From Mitsuaria sp. 7 (GTDB lineage: Bacteria; Pseudomonadota; Gammaproteobacteria; Burkholderiales; Burkholderiaceae_C), in NCBI RefSeq assembly GCF_001653795.1, contig NZ_CP011514.1, positions 3,242,279 to 3,306,278 on the forward strand: DNA of 64,000 nt. Reading direction: 5' to 3'. This document shows positions 21,848-29,713 of the stretch, in pieces. The notes beneath the pieces were generated by a model. The model was given only the letters and a program-made list of their open reading frames with translations, did not search any database and was not told where the DNA came from. The number at the start of each line of letters is the position of its first letter. The stretch's first letter is position 1. The translations under genes and the position numbers were made by a program.

Positions 21848-22806
21848 TTCTTCGCTCCCGCCTCGAAGCCGGTTTCACCAGGGCCGGGGGCGCCGGGCGT
21901 CGGGCCGAGGATCAGGCTCTGCGGTTGGTCGCCGATGTTCTGTGCTGCGCGCTCCAGGGCGCGGGCCGCCGCCGACAGGTCGTCCAGCACCGCGCGTTGA
22001 CGCGGCTTGTCCGCCGAGCCGACCAACGACAGCTCCACCCGTCGCAGCGTGCGCTGCATCTGCACCGCCGCGTCGCCCAGTTGATCGATCGCTGCGGCCT
22101 TGCCCTTGTATTCGTCGGCGAGTTCGCCGCCCTGCTTCGCGAGGGTGTCGATGTTGCCCAGCGTGTTCCGCCCCGCGACCACGAGGCCATCGGTGTTCTT
22201 CACCAGGCCCGGTAGCGCCTTGGCCGTCGGACGCAATTCCTTGACCAGCTCGTTGAGGCCGGCGGAGGCTTCATTCAGCTGCGCCAGCGTCTGGCTCACC
22301 TGCTGCTGGTTGCTGTCGCTGAGCACCTTCTGGATGCGGTCCATCGTCGCGAGCGCACCGGCCGCGAGCTTCGGTCCCGCGTCCTGCAACTGATCGAGGA
22401 AACCCGGTGCGAGCGCGATGCGCCGCGTCTCCAGCACGCTCTGCTTCGGGTCCGCCGGATCCTGCCCGTCGTAGAGGTCGATGAACGACAGCCCGGTGAT
22501 GCCCTGGTACCCCAGCTTGGCGACCGTCCCGGGTGCGATCGGTGCGTCGGCGTCGACCTCGATCTCCACGAGGATCTGCTTGGGCTGCGCCGGATCGAAG
22601 CGGATGGTGTCGACCTTGCCGACCTGCACGCCGCGCAGCTTCACCGGCGCCTTCACGTTGAGGCCGGGGACGCCGGAGGCGGTCACCACGGTGAAGGTCT
22701 GCGTGTCGCCGCGGTCGTCCCGGAACCACAGGATGACCGCCACCAGCGCCGCGCCGAGCAGCAGCACGAAGAGGCCCGTGGCCAATGCATGTGCCTTGTT
22801 TTCCAT
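21844..22806 (-). CDS. MlaD/MCE family substrate-binding protein
   Basis: A 320-residue protein with an N-terminal membrane anchor (ATGLFVLLLGAALVAVILWF, residues 9-28). The MCE domain (about 38-120) includes VKLRGVQVGKVDTI and LGYQGITGLSFIDL. The long C-terminal part is helical and repetitive, as in proteins that form hexameric rings with an extended tube. These systems move phospholipids or other lipids between the membranes. It is the third gene of a four-gene operon: permease, ATPase, MCE, lipoprotein. Confidence 0.9.
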   Translation of the reverse strand: MENKAHALATGLFVLLLGAALVAVILWFRDDRGDTQTFTVVTASGVPGLNVKAPVKLRGVQVGKVDTIRFDPAQPKQILVEIEVDADAPIAPGTVAKLGYQGITGLSFIDLYDGQDPADPKQSVLETRRIALAPGFLDQLQDAGPKLAAGALATMDRIQKVLSDSNQQQVSQTLAQLNEASAGLNELVKELRPTAKALPGLVKNTDGLVVAGRNTLGNIDTLAKQGGELADEYKGKAAAIDQLGDAAVQMQRTLRRVELSLVGSADKPRQRAVLDDLSAAARALERAAQNIGDQPQSLILGPTPGAPGPGETGFEAGAKK

Positions 22807-22878
22807 GTGCTCGTCCGAGTCCTTGTGATTGGTCGTTGTTCGTTGTTGCCGGAACGGTCCTGCGCTTCGTCGCCGCGC

Positions 22879-23745
22879 TCAGGCGGGCATCTCGTCGCGG
22901 TGCTGCAGGGCGTCGCGGTAGCTGCGCAGGTTGTCCGCCGCGCAGCGGTCCGCGTGGCCGAGGAAGAAGTTGCGGATGAACGGATGCTTCTGCTTCACGA
23001 CGAGTTCCAGCGGCCCGTGCGCGATCAGGTGCTGGTCCGCCAGCACCGCCACGCGATCGGCGATCGCGAACAGCGTGTCCACATCGTGCGTGACCATCAC
23101 CACCGTCAGCGCCATCTCGCGCCGGAGGCTCTCGATCAGCTGCACGAAGTTCTTCGAACTTGCGGGATCCAGACCGGCCGTCGGTTCATCGAGGAACAGC
23201 AGCTGCGGATCCATGATCAGCGAACGCGCCAGCGACACCCGCTTGATCATGCCGCCCGAGAGTTCCGCCGGCATCTTGATGCCGTCCTCCGGCTTGAGGC
23301 CGACCTGCTGCAGCTTGGTCATGACCAGCTCGGCGATCAGGTCCCTGGGCAGGCTCTTGAGCTCGCGCAGCGGGAGCGCCACGTTGTCGAACACGGACAG
23401 CGCCGAGAACAGCGCGCCCTGCTGGAACAGCACGCCCCAGCGGTGCCGCACCTGCGCGAGGTCGGTCGCCTCGCACTTGCCGAGCTTGTGGCCGAAGACC
23501 AGCACCTCGCCCTCGCTGGGCCGCTCCAGGCCCAGCATCAGGCGCAGCAGCGTCGTCTTGCCGCTGCCCGAACCGCCGATGATGGCCAGCACCTCGCCGG
23601 CGGTGACCTCCAGGCTCAGGTCCTTGTGGATGCGCACCCCGCCCAGCACCGTGCCGACGTGACGCACCTCGATCACCGGATCGCCCGGCTGGACGTTCAG
23701 CTCCTCGACGGCATCGGCCGAGGTCGGTTCGATACATCCGCTCAT
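22879..23745 (-). CDS. MlaF-like ABC transporter ATP-binding protein
   Basis: A 288-residue ATPase. Walker A is GGSGSGKTT near residue 58, the Q-loop is LFQQGALFS, and the signature ELSGGMIKRVSLARSL is near 160. Walker B is LLFLDEPTAGLDP and the H-loop is VTHD. ALFSALSVFDNVALPLRE is typical of MlaF/Ttg2A-type ATPases. The start at 23745 overlaps the permease stop in ATGA. It powers the lipid transfer of the MCE operon. Confidence 0.92.
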   Translation of the reverse strand: MSGCIEPTSADAVEELNVQPGDPVIEVRHVGTVLGGVRIHKDLSLEVTAGEVLAIIGGSGSGKTTLLRLMLGLERPSEGEVLVFGHKLGKCEATDLAQVRHRWGVLFQQGALFSALSVFDNVALPLRELKSLPRDLIAELVMTKLQQVGLKPEDGIKMPAELSGGMIKRVSLARSLIMDPQLLFLDEPTAGLDPASSKNFVQLIESLRREMALTVVMVTHDVDTLFAIADRVAVLADQHLIAHGPLELVVKQKHPFIRNFFLGHADRCAADNLRSYRDALQHRDEMPA

Positions 23746-24899
23746 GCTTTCAACCCCACGTCGGAGAACATCACCGCGAAGATCGCGTCCACGATGATGA
23801 CCACGGTGATCGCGCTCACCACCGAATCGGTGGTGCCGGTCCCGAGGCTTTCGCTGTTCGGCTTGATCCGCAGCCCGAAGTGGCAGGCCACGAACGCGAT
23901 CATGAGCCCGAACACCGCCGATTTGGCCAGTCCCAGCCACAGGTTGGCCACCGGCACCGCGGCCGGCAGGCCTTGCAGGAACTGCACGTAGTCCAGGCCC
24001 AGCGTCGCCCGCGCGGCGATCATGCCGCCCAGGAGCACCATGCTGCTGGTCCAGGTCATGACCAGGGGCAACGAGAGTGCCAGGGCCACCATCTTGGGCA
24101 CCACCAGCCGGATCGTGTGCGAGATGCCCATCACCGACAGCGCGTCCAGCTCCTGCGTCACCCGCATCACGCCGAGCTGCGCCGTCATCGCCGAGCCGCT
24201 GCGTCCGGCCACCAGGATCGCGGCGAGCAGCGGTCCGAGCTCGCGCCAGACGCTGATGCCGAGGATGTTGATGACGTAGATGTCGGCGCCGTAGCTCTGC
24301 AGCTGCTTGGCGGTCAGGTAGGACAAGGTGATGCCGACCAGCACGCCCACCAGCGCCGTGATGCCCAGGGCCTGCGCGCCGCTGCGGTAGATGTGCGCGG
24401 AGATGTCCTTCCACGCGATCAGGTTGGGGTGCCGCGCCAGCGTGCCGAGGTCGCGCGTGACCTGGCCGAGCAGCGCGGTCGCGTCGAGCAGATGGCTGGC
24501 GAGGTTGAGCAGGCCCTGCCCGAACTGGCGCACGTTCTGCGCGCGTGGCGGCTTCGCCAGCTTGCCCTGCTTGCTGCCCAGCCGCGCGAACAGCGCCTGG
24601 AACATGTCCGCCATCGGGGCCGGCGGCCAGCGCAGATCCTCCGGTTGGCGACGGCCCCAGGCCTGCCACAGCAGCAGCGCGCCCGTCGGGTCGAGCCGGC
24701 GCACCGCGCTCAGGTCCCAGGACACGTTGGCGGTCGGCACCTCGCCGAGTTCGCCGCGCAGCACCTCGACGCGCTCGCGCAGCGCCAGCAGCGTCCAGTC
24801 GCCCTCCAGCCGTGCCTGAAGGCGTCCGCCCTCGCCGGACTCGCGCAGCAGGCGCGGGGACGGATCGGCGACGTCGGGGGTTTCCAGAGGGGCGTCCAT
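23742..24899 (-). CDS. MlaE-like ABC permease fused to an N-terminal STAS domain
   Basis: A 385-residue protein. Residues 25-105 resemble a STAS domain (LQARLEGDWTLLALRERVE, WDLSAVRRLDPTGALLLWQ). The rest is an MlaE/YrbE permease: SGAQALGITALVGVLVGITL, LGPLLAAILVAGRSGSAMTA and the five-helix pattern to the C-terminus. In E. coli the STAS protein MlaB is separate and stabilises the ATPase; here it appears joined to the permease. It leads the MCE operon, 63 bp downstream of a LytTR gene on the same strand. Confidence 0.9.
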   Translation of the reverse strand: MDAPLETPDVADPSPRLLRESGEGGRLQARLEGDWTLLALRERVEVLRGELGEVPTANVSWDLSAVRRLDPTGALLLWQAWGRRQPEDLRWPPAPMADMFQALFARLGSKQGKLAKPPRAQNVRQFGQGLLNLASHLLDATALLGQVTRDLGTLARHPNLIAWKDISAHIYRSGAQALGITALVGVLVGITLSYLTAKQLQSYGADIYVINILGISVWRELGPLLAAILVAGRSGSAMTAQLGVMRVTQELDALSVMGISHTIRLVVPKMVALALSLPLVMTWTSSMVLLGGMIAARATLGLDYVQFLQGLPAAVPVANLWLGLAKSAVFGLMIAFVACHFGLRIKPNSESLGTGTTDSVVSAITVVIIVDAIFAVMFSDVGLKA

Positions 24900-24962
24900 T
24901 GGGGTCAGAGCATAGCCTCGCGAGGGCCCTCCGGTGAACCCGGCGGACAGGAGTTCGCCCAG

Positions 24963-25910
24963 TCAGACAAGACGCTGTCGCAGACGCTCCAGATAGGTGC
25001 GGCTGCAGGGCACGCGGCTGCCGTCGCGCAGGCGCAGGTGGGCGTCGCCGGCCTCGGTGGGCTCGATGGCGTCGATCAGGCTCAGTCGCACCAGGTAGCC
25101 CCGGTGCACGCGCACGAAGGCGGCGGGGTCCAGGCGTTGCTCGAAGGCCCCCAGGCTGCTTCGCAGCGGGTAGTCGTGCTGCTGGCGGCGCAGGTTGACG
25201 TAGTTGCCGCAGGCCTGCACCCACTCGATCTCGTCCATCGGCAGCAGGAACTCCTTGCCGAGCTTCTTCACCAGCAGGCGCTCGGGCAACGCAGGTGCCG
25301 GCACCGGGGCGGGCCGGGTTTCGTACAAAGGTTCCGACGAAGGTTCGGACGAAGGTTCGGGCAGGGGCGGCGGCGCCGAAGGAAGCGCGGGAACGGGCGC
25401 CGGCGGTTCAGCCAGCAGGCTCGCCTCGCCCTGCCAGCGCCACACGAACAGCCGGTACGCCCCGACGATCACCAGGATGAAGGCGTAGCTGCGCACGTCC
25501 TTCAACGCCTCGTAGAACAGTTCGAGCGGCCAGTTGCCGAAGTCGTAGACCGCATCCTGCGTCGCGTAGGCCAGCTTGCGCAGCGCCACCATGCCCAGGA
25601 CGTGCGCCAGGCTGGTCAGCAGCGCGAAGAGGACGTGCCATGGCAGATGCCGTCGCAGTTGGCCCCAGCGCAACGGCCTGGTGTCGGCCGCGCGGACGAT
25701 CCACGGGAGCAGCACCATCCAGACGAGGGCGCTGGAGAACTCCCAGACCGCCGGCTCCCAGGATTCGAACGGGAGACGGGCGCGGCGGATGTCCAGGTTC
25801 GTCGTGATCGTGTTCGCGACCGCCGAGCCGAGCAGCAGCGCGCTCCAGGTCGCGCGTTCGACCCAGCGCCGCCGCTTCAGATAGATCCCCAGCCACTTGT
25901 CCTCGGTCAT
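24963..25910 (-). CDS. LytTR-domain regulator with N-terminal membrane region
   Basis: A 315-residue protein. Four hydrophobic segments occupy about residues 18-155. A Pro/Glu-rich linker with repeated SSEP units follows (about 165-205). The C-terminal LytTR DNA-binding domain (about 210-315) shows EIEWVQACGNYVNL, FVRVHRGYLVRL and CSRTYLERLRQRL. It would bind DNA while tethered to the membrane. It is divergent from an acyltransferase gene (start 26047), a common pairing for this type. ATG 25910 was chosen because an in-frame start at 26057 would run into the neighbour's 5' end. Confidence 0.85.
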   Translation of the reverse strand: MTEDKWLGIYLKRRRWVERATWSALLLGSAVANTITTNLDIRRARLPFESWEPAVWEFSSALVWMVLLPWIVRAADTRPLRWGQLRRHLPWHVLFALLTSLAHVLGMVALRKLAYATQDAVYDFGNWPLELFYEALKDVRSYAFILVIVGAYRLFVWRWQGEASLLAEPPAPVPALPSAPPPLPEPSSEPSSEPLYETRPAPVPAPALPERLLVKKLGKEFLLPMDEIEWVQACGNYVNLRRQQHDYPLRSSLGAFEQRLDPAAFVRVHRGYLVRLSLIDAIEPTEAGDAHLRLRDGSRVPCSRTYLERLRQRLV

Positions 25911-26046
25911 GGCGGCGCAGTGTAGGGGTGCCCGGCACCCACGGGTCGTTCGGGCGGCCCCTGGGACGGGGCGGGTCGTCACCGGGCGGAGGCGGCTCGT
26001 CACATTCCCTCCCGCGCAGCGACCTCCGCGACGAAGCTGCGACGCC

Positions 26047-27249
26047 ATGAACACCACCTCCCCTCCCCCGCGCGTCGCGGCTCCGGCGTCCCGACTGACG
26101 GAGCTCGACTGGCTCCGCGTCCTCGCCTTCGGCCTGCTGATCCTCTATCACTCGGGCATGTTCTACGTGAGCTGGGACTGGCACGTGAAGTCGCCGCGGC
26201 TCATCCCCGCGCTCGAGCCCTGGATGCTGTGGCTGAACCCGTGGCGGATGTCGCTGCTGTTCCTGATCTCCGGCGCGGCGACCGCGTTGATGGCGGGACG
26301 CGCCGACGGCGGCGGGGGTCTCATCGCCTCCCGCAGCAGACGGCTGCTGCTGCCGCTGGTGTTCGGCATGACGGTGATCGTGCCGCCGCAGGCCTATCTG
26401 GAGGTCGTGGAGAAGCTGCACTACGCCGGCGGCTACGGTGATTTCCTGAAGCTCTACTTCCAGGGCTATCACGGCTTCTGCCGCGGCGACGACTGCCTGA
26501 AGCTGCCGACCTGGAACCACCTTTGGTTCCTGCCCTACCTCTGGGCCTACACCGTGGTGGTGTTGCTGGCGACGCGCCTGGATGTCGTGCGCAGGTGCTT
26601 GGCGCATCCGGGCTGGCGACAGGTCGTCGCCGGAGGCCGGTTGCTGTGGGTGCCGTGGCTGGTGTTCGCGCTGTTGCGCCAGCACCTGCTGGAGCGTTTC
26701 CCCAGCACGCACGACCTCGTCCATGACTGGTACCAGCACAGCGTGTACTTCGCGGTGTTCCTGCTCGGCTTCGCGCTCTACGGCAGCCGGGACGATCGCC
26801 ACGGCGCCTGGGAAACCGCCAGGCGGCTGCGCTGGATCGCGCTCGTCGGCTTCGTCGCGGTGCAGCTGCTTTCGCAGCGGCTCACCAGTGAATGGGGCAT
26901 CGCCCACGGCGATGCGTTCCCGGAGTGGCTGCTGATGGCCCTGCGCGCGCTGAACGCGGGCAAGCAGTGGCTGCCGATCGTGGCGGTGCTGGGATTCGGC
27001 AGGCAGTGGCTGGCCGATCGCGATTCGCCATGGCTGCGCTGGCTGACCTTGGCCGTGTTCCCGTTCTATCTGGTCCACCAGACGGTGACCGTGATCGCGG
27101 GGCATCTGCTCGCGCCGCTGCATTGGCCACTGGCGATGGAGGCCGTCGCACTCGTCGCGATCACCGCGCTGGGATGCCTGCTCGCCGCGCTGCTGGCGAT
27201 GCGTGTCGACAGGCTGCGGCCCTGGATGGGGCTCGGCCCTCGCACATGA
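26047..27249 (+). CDS. Acyltransferase family 3 membrane protein
   Basis: A 400-residue polytopic protein of the acyltransferase-3/OpgC type. The N-terminal motif RLTELDWLRVLAFGLLILYH, with the conserved His after the first helix, is near residue 20. RMSLLFLISGAATALM and NHLWFLPYLWAYTVVVLL follow, with about ten membrane segments in all. Such enzymes acetylate or succinylate surface glycans or small metabolites; the substrate here is unknown. It is divergent from the LytTR gene, which is the probable regulator. Confidence 0.9.
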   Translation: MNTTSPPPRVAAPASRLTELDWLRVLAFGLLILYHSGMFYVSWDWHVKSPRLIPALEPWMLWLNPWRMSLLFLISGAATALMAGRADGGGGLIASRSRRLLLPLVFGMTVIVPPQAYLEVVEKLHYAGGYGDFLKLYFQGYHGFCRGDDCLKLPTWNHLWFLPYLWAYTVVVLLATRLDVVRRCLAHPGWRQVVAGGRLLWVPWLVFALLRQHLLERFPSTHDLVHDWYQHSVYFAVFLLGFALYGSRDDRHGAWETARRLRWIALVGFVAVQLLSQRLTSEWGIAHGDAFPEWLLMALRALNAGKQWLPIVAVLGFGRQWLADRDSPWLRWLTLAVFPFYLVHQTVTVIAGHLLAPLHWPLAMEAVALVAITALGCLLAALLAMRVDRLRPWMGLGPRT

Positions 27250-27269
27250 AAACCGCCCCTCGCACATGA
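27237..27269 (+). repeat. Short direct repeat at the acyltransferase stop codon
   Basis: CCCTCGCACATGA occurs at 27237-27249, where it contains the TGA stop, and again at 27257-27269. It looks like a recent local duplication of the gene's 3' end. Further on, CCCCTAGGGG followed by ATTTT (about 27306-27321) may act as a weak terminator. Confidence 0.7.
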
Positions 27270-27420
27270 CAAACCCATGCCAAAGGTGCCAGGTCTTGCG
27301 GGCCCACCCCTAGGGGGGATTTTCGGAGCGGATCGTCTCCCCAATAGTCGGCCGCGGTGGTACGGCTTCACGCGATGCGGAGGCCGCCGCCACCGCTCAT
27401 CAACAGGGAGATTCTCAAAA

Positions 27421-28608
27421 ATGATGTTGAAGTCACTCACGCTGCCGAAGTTGTCCGCGCTCGTCGCCACGGCGACGCTGTCACTGGCCGCGCAGGCCGG
27501 CGGCACCTTTGTTCCGGTCTATTCGTTCCCCGCTCCGACCGACACCTCGGCAACCTCCCCGGGCAGTTGGCCCGTCTGGGATCTGACGCTCGAGTCCTCG
27601 ACCGGCCTGCTGGTCGGCGTGACGCCGAACGGCGGCACGGGCGGCGGCGGCGCGCTCTACACCGTCGCCACCGGCGGCGCCGTCACCACCTTGCGCAGTT
27701 TCGGCAGCAGCGGCGACGCGCAAGGCAGCCGACCCAACGGACCGGTGCTCGTCGCCGGCTCCGCGTATTACGGCGTCACGCAAGCCGGCGGCGCCAACGG
27801 CAAGGGCGTGCTCTTCAAGTGGAGCACCGCGGCCGGTTACCAGGTGCTGTATCACTTCGGCGCCGGCACCGAGGGCGCGTCGCCTTCCGGCCCGCTGCTG
27901 CTCGCCAGCAACGGCGTGGTGTACGGCACCGCCACCGCCGGCGGGACCTGCGGACTGGGCACCGTGTTCCAGTTCAGCCTGTCCAACCCGGGGAGCGTTT
28001 CCACCACGCACTCGTTCTGCAACGCGGAGGGCAGCGGCCCGATGACCGGCGTGATCCAGGCCAGCGACGGCAAGCTGTATGGCACGGCCTACAACGGCGG
28101 TGACTCGAACGGCGGCACGCTGTTCAGCATCGACCCCGCGAACAACGGCTTCAGCCGCCTGTACAGCTTCGGCGCCGCCAACACCCCCGATCCGCGCTTC
28201 CCGTCACGCCTGATCCAGGCCCGCGACGGTCTGCTGTACGGCACGAGCTACGCCGGCGGCAACGGCGCCGGCACCATCTTCTCCAGCACGCTGACCGGCG
28301 CCGTGACCGTGCGGACCGCGATGCAGAGCAGCCCGTCGCCCTGGTCCGCGCTGAACGAACGGTTCATCGGCGTGTTCTACGCCAACTCGTGGGGATCGGA
28401 CGCCGGCCGCCTGTACCAGTTCCGGTCGTCCAACAACAGCCTGTCGACCATCCACCAGTTCGTCTTCGGGGATGCGAGCTGGCCCAAGGCGGGCCTGACG
28501 GTCGGCGCGGACGGCAACCTGTGGAGCGTCACCACGGACGGTGAATCCACCTGGTCCGGCCACTACGGGACGATCTTCAAGATCCAGTTTCTGACCGCGA
28601 ATCCGTAA
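27421..28608 (+). CDS. Exported GloVer-repeat protein
   Basis: A 395-residue protein with a signal peptide (LKSLTLPKLSALVATATLSL then AAQAGG). The body is made of tandem repeats, each with a G-L/V-x-Y-G-T/V core (LLVGVTPNGGTGGGGALY, YYGVTQAGGANGKGVLF, VYGTATAGGTCGLGTVF, LYGTAYNGGDSNGGTLF, LYGTSYAGGNGAGTIF). This is the pattern of GloVer repeat proteins, probably a beta-propeller. No C-terminal anchor is visible, so it is likely secreted or periplasmic. No enzyme motif was found. Confidence 0.8.
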   Translation: MMLKSLTLPKLSALVATATLSLAAQAGGTFVPVYSFPAPTDTSATSPGSWPVWDLTLESSTGLLVGVTPNGGTGGGGALYTVATGGAVTTLRSFGSSGDAQGSRPNGPVLVAGSAYYGVTQAGGANGKGVLFKWSTAAGYQVLYHFGAGTEGASPSGPLLLASNGVVYGTATAGGTCGLGTVFQFSLSNPGSVSTTHSFCNAEGSGPMTGVIQASDGKLYGTAYNGGDSNGGTLFSIDPANNGFSRLYSFGAANTPDPRFPSRLIQARDGLLYGTSYAGGNGAGTIFSSTLTGAVTVRTAMQSSPSPWSALNERFIGVFYANSWGSDAGRLYQFRSSNNSLSTIHQFVFGDASWPKAGLTVGADGNLWSVTTDGESTWSGHYGTIFKIQFLTANP

Positions 28609-28623
28609 GGCGTCCGGAGCCTG

Positions 28624-28647
28624 GCGTCGCCCCTTCGCGGGCGACGC
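28624..28647 (+). terminator. Hairpin after the GloVer gene
   Basis: The 9-bp stem GCGTCGCCC (28624-28632) pairs with GGGCGACGC (28639-28647) 16 bp after the stop codon. No T-run follows, so termination is uncertain. Confidence 0.45.
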
Positions 28648-28666
28648 GTCGAGCATCGGCCAGAAA

Positions 28667-28698
28667 GCAAAAAGCCCGGCATCTTGCGATACCGGGCT
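28667..28698 (-). terminator. Rho-independent terminator of tRNA-Pro
   Basis: AGCCCGG (28673-28679) pairs with CCGGGCT (28692-28698), with further pairing inside (ATC/GAT). On the minus strand a TTTTTGC tract follows. It lies about 20 bp past the tRNA 3' end. Confidence 0.85.
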
Positions 28699-28717
28699 TC
28701 CTGATTCTTCTTATAAA

Positions 28718-28795
<78 letters not shown>

Positions 28796-28828
28796 CTAAG
28801 CCTTAGATTCTATACGTATTCGAGAGGC

Positions 28829-29290
28829 TCATGCAAGCAAACTCTCTCGAATCGCCAACAACTCGTCCCGGACCTGTTCCAGCGTGAGTTTCTCAAGCGA
28901 CACGGTGGTGTGCGCCGCGCCGTCCGCGACGCCTGCCGCCAATGCGCGCGACGCTTCGCGATGATCCCGGTAGGCATCGAGCTGAGCCGCAGCCAAGGCC
29001 TCGGCGCGGAACTCCTGCGCGCTGGCCCCGTTGTGGCTGATGTCGATCAACTGATTGCGTGCGCCGCTGATCGTGAAGCCCTGGTCATAGAGCAGATCGC
29101 GGATACGGCGGATCAGCAGCACTTCATGGTGCTGGTAATAGCGCCGGTTGCCCCGCCGCTTCATCGGCTTGAGCTGCGTGAACTCCTGTTCCCAATAGCG
29201 GAGCACATAGGGCTTCACGCCGCACAGCTCGCTCACCTCACCGATGGTGAAGTAGCGCTTGGCAGGGATGGCGGGAAGCTGGACGTCCAT
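28829..29290 (-). CDS. MerR family transcriptional regulator
   Basis: A 153-residue regulator. The N-terminal MerR domain (residues 11-80) shows RYFTIGEVSELCGVKPYVLR, YWEQEFTQLKPMKRRGNRRY and EVLLIRRIRDLLYDQGFTI. No cysteine pair for metals is present in the C-terminal part, which is a helical segment of unknown role. It follows ihfA by about 40 bp on the same strand and is the last protein gene of the thrS-pheT-ihfA cluster. Its target is unknown. Confidence 0.9.
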   Translation of the reverse strand: MDVQLPAIPAKRYFTIGEVSELCGVKPYVLRYWEQEFTQLKPMKRRGNRRYYQHHEVLLIRRIRDLLYDQGFTISGARNQLIDISHNGASAQEFRAEALAAAQLDAYRDHREASRALAAGVADGAAHTTVSLEKLTLEQVRDELLAIRESLLA

Positions 29291-29330
29291 GGGAATCAGC
29301 GGCTCCGGCAGCGGCGGGAAGGGTCAGACT

Positions 29331-29696
29331 CTACTCGAAGTCACCCGTCGAAGGCGCGTTGCCTTGGACGGCTTCTTTCAATTTGTGACTCGCATGAAAC
29401 GTCACGACGTTGCGCGCCGCGATCGGGATCGCTTCGCCGGTGCGCGGGTTGCGGCCGGGTCTCGGCGCCTTGCGCCGGATGTTGAAGTTGCCGAAGCCCG
29501 AGAGCTTCACTTCGCGGCCGCTGGACAGGCTCTGATGAATGATGTCGAAGAAGGCCTCGACCATGTCCTTGGACTCGCGCTTGTTCAGGCCGAGCTTGTC
29601 GAACAGCAGTTCCGCCAGCTCGGCCTTGGTCAGCGTCGGCGTCTCCAGGCTGCCGAGCAGCACGCGCGCCTGATCCTTCAGATCGTCATCACTCAT
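29331..29696 (-). CDS. ihfA: Integration host factor alpha subunit
   Basis: A DNA-bending histone-like protein that forms a heterodimer with IhfB. The 121-residue sequence has [25 protein letters not shown] N-terminal helices, the [20 protein letters not shown] segment, and the intercalating arm with [11 protein letters not shown] (the Pro that kinks DNA). It extends slightly beyond the E. coli protein at the C-terminus. It lies directly behind pheT (17 bp), as in most proteobacteria. Confidence 0.96.
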   Translation of the reverse strand: MSDDDLKDQARVLLGSLETPTLTKAELAELLFDKLGLNKRESKDMVEAFFDIIHQSLSSGREVKLSGFGNFNIRRKAPRPGRNPRTGEAIPIAARNVVTFHASHKLKEAVQGNAPSTGDFE

Positions 29697-29713
29697 GGGT
29701 GTCCTCCCCTCCC

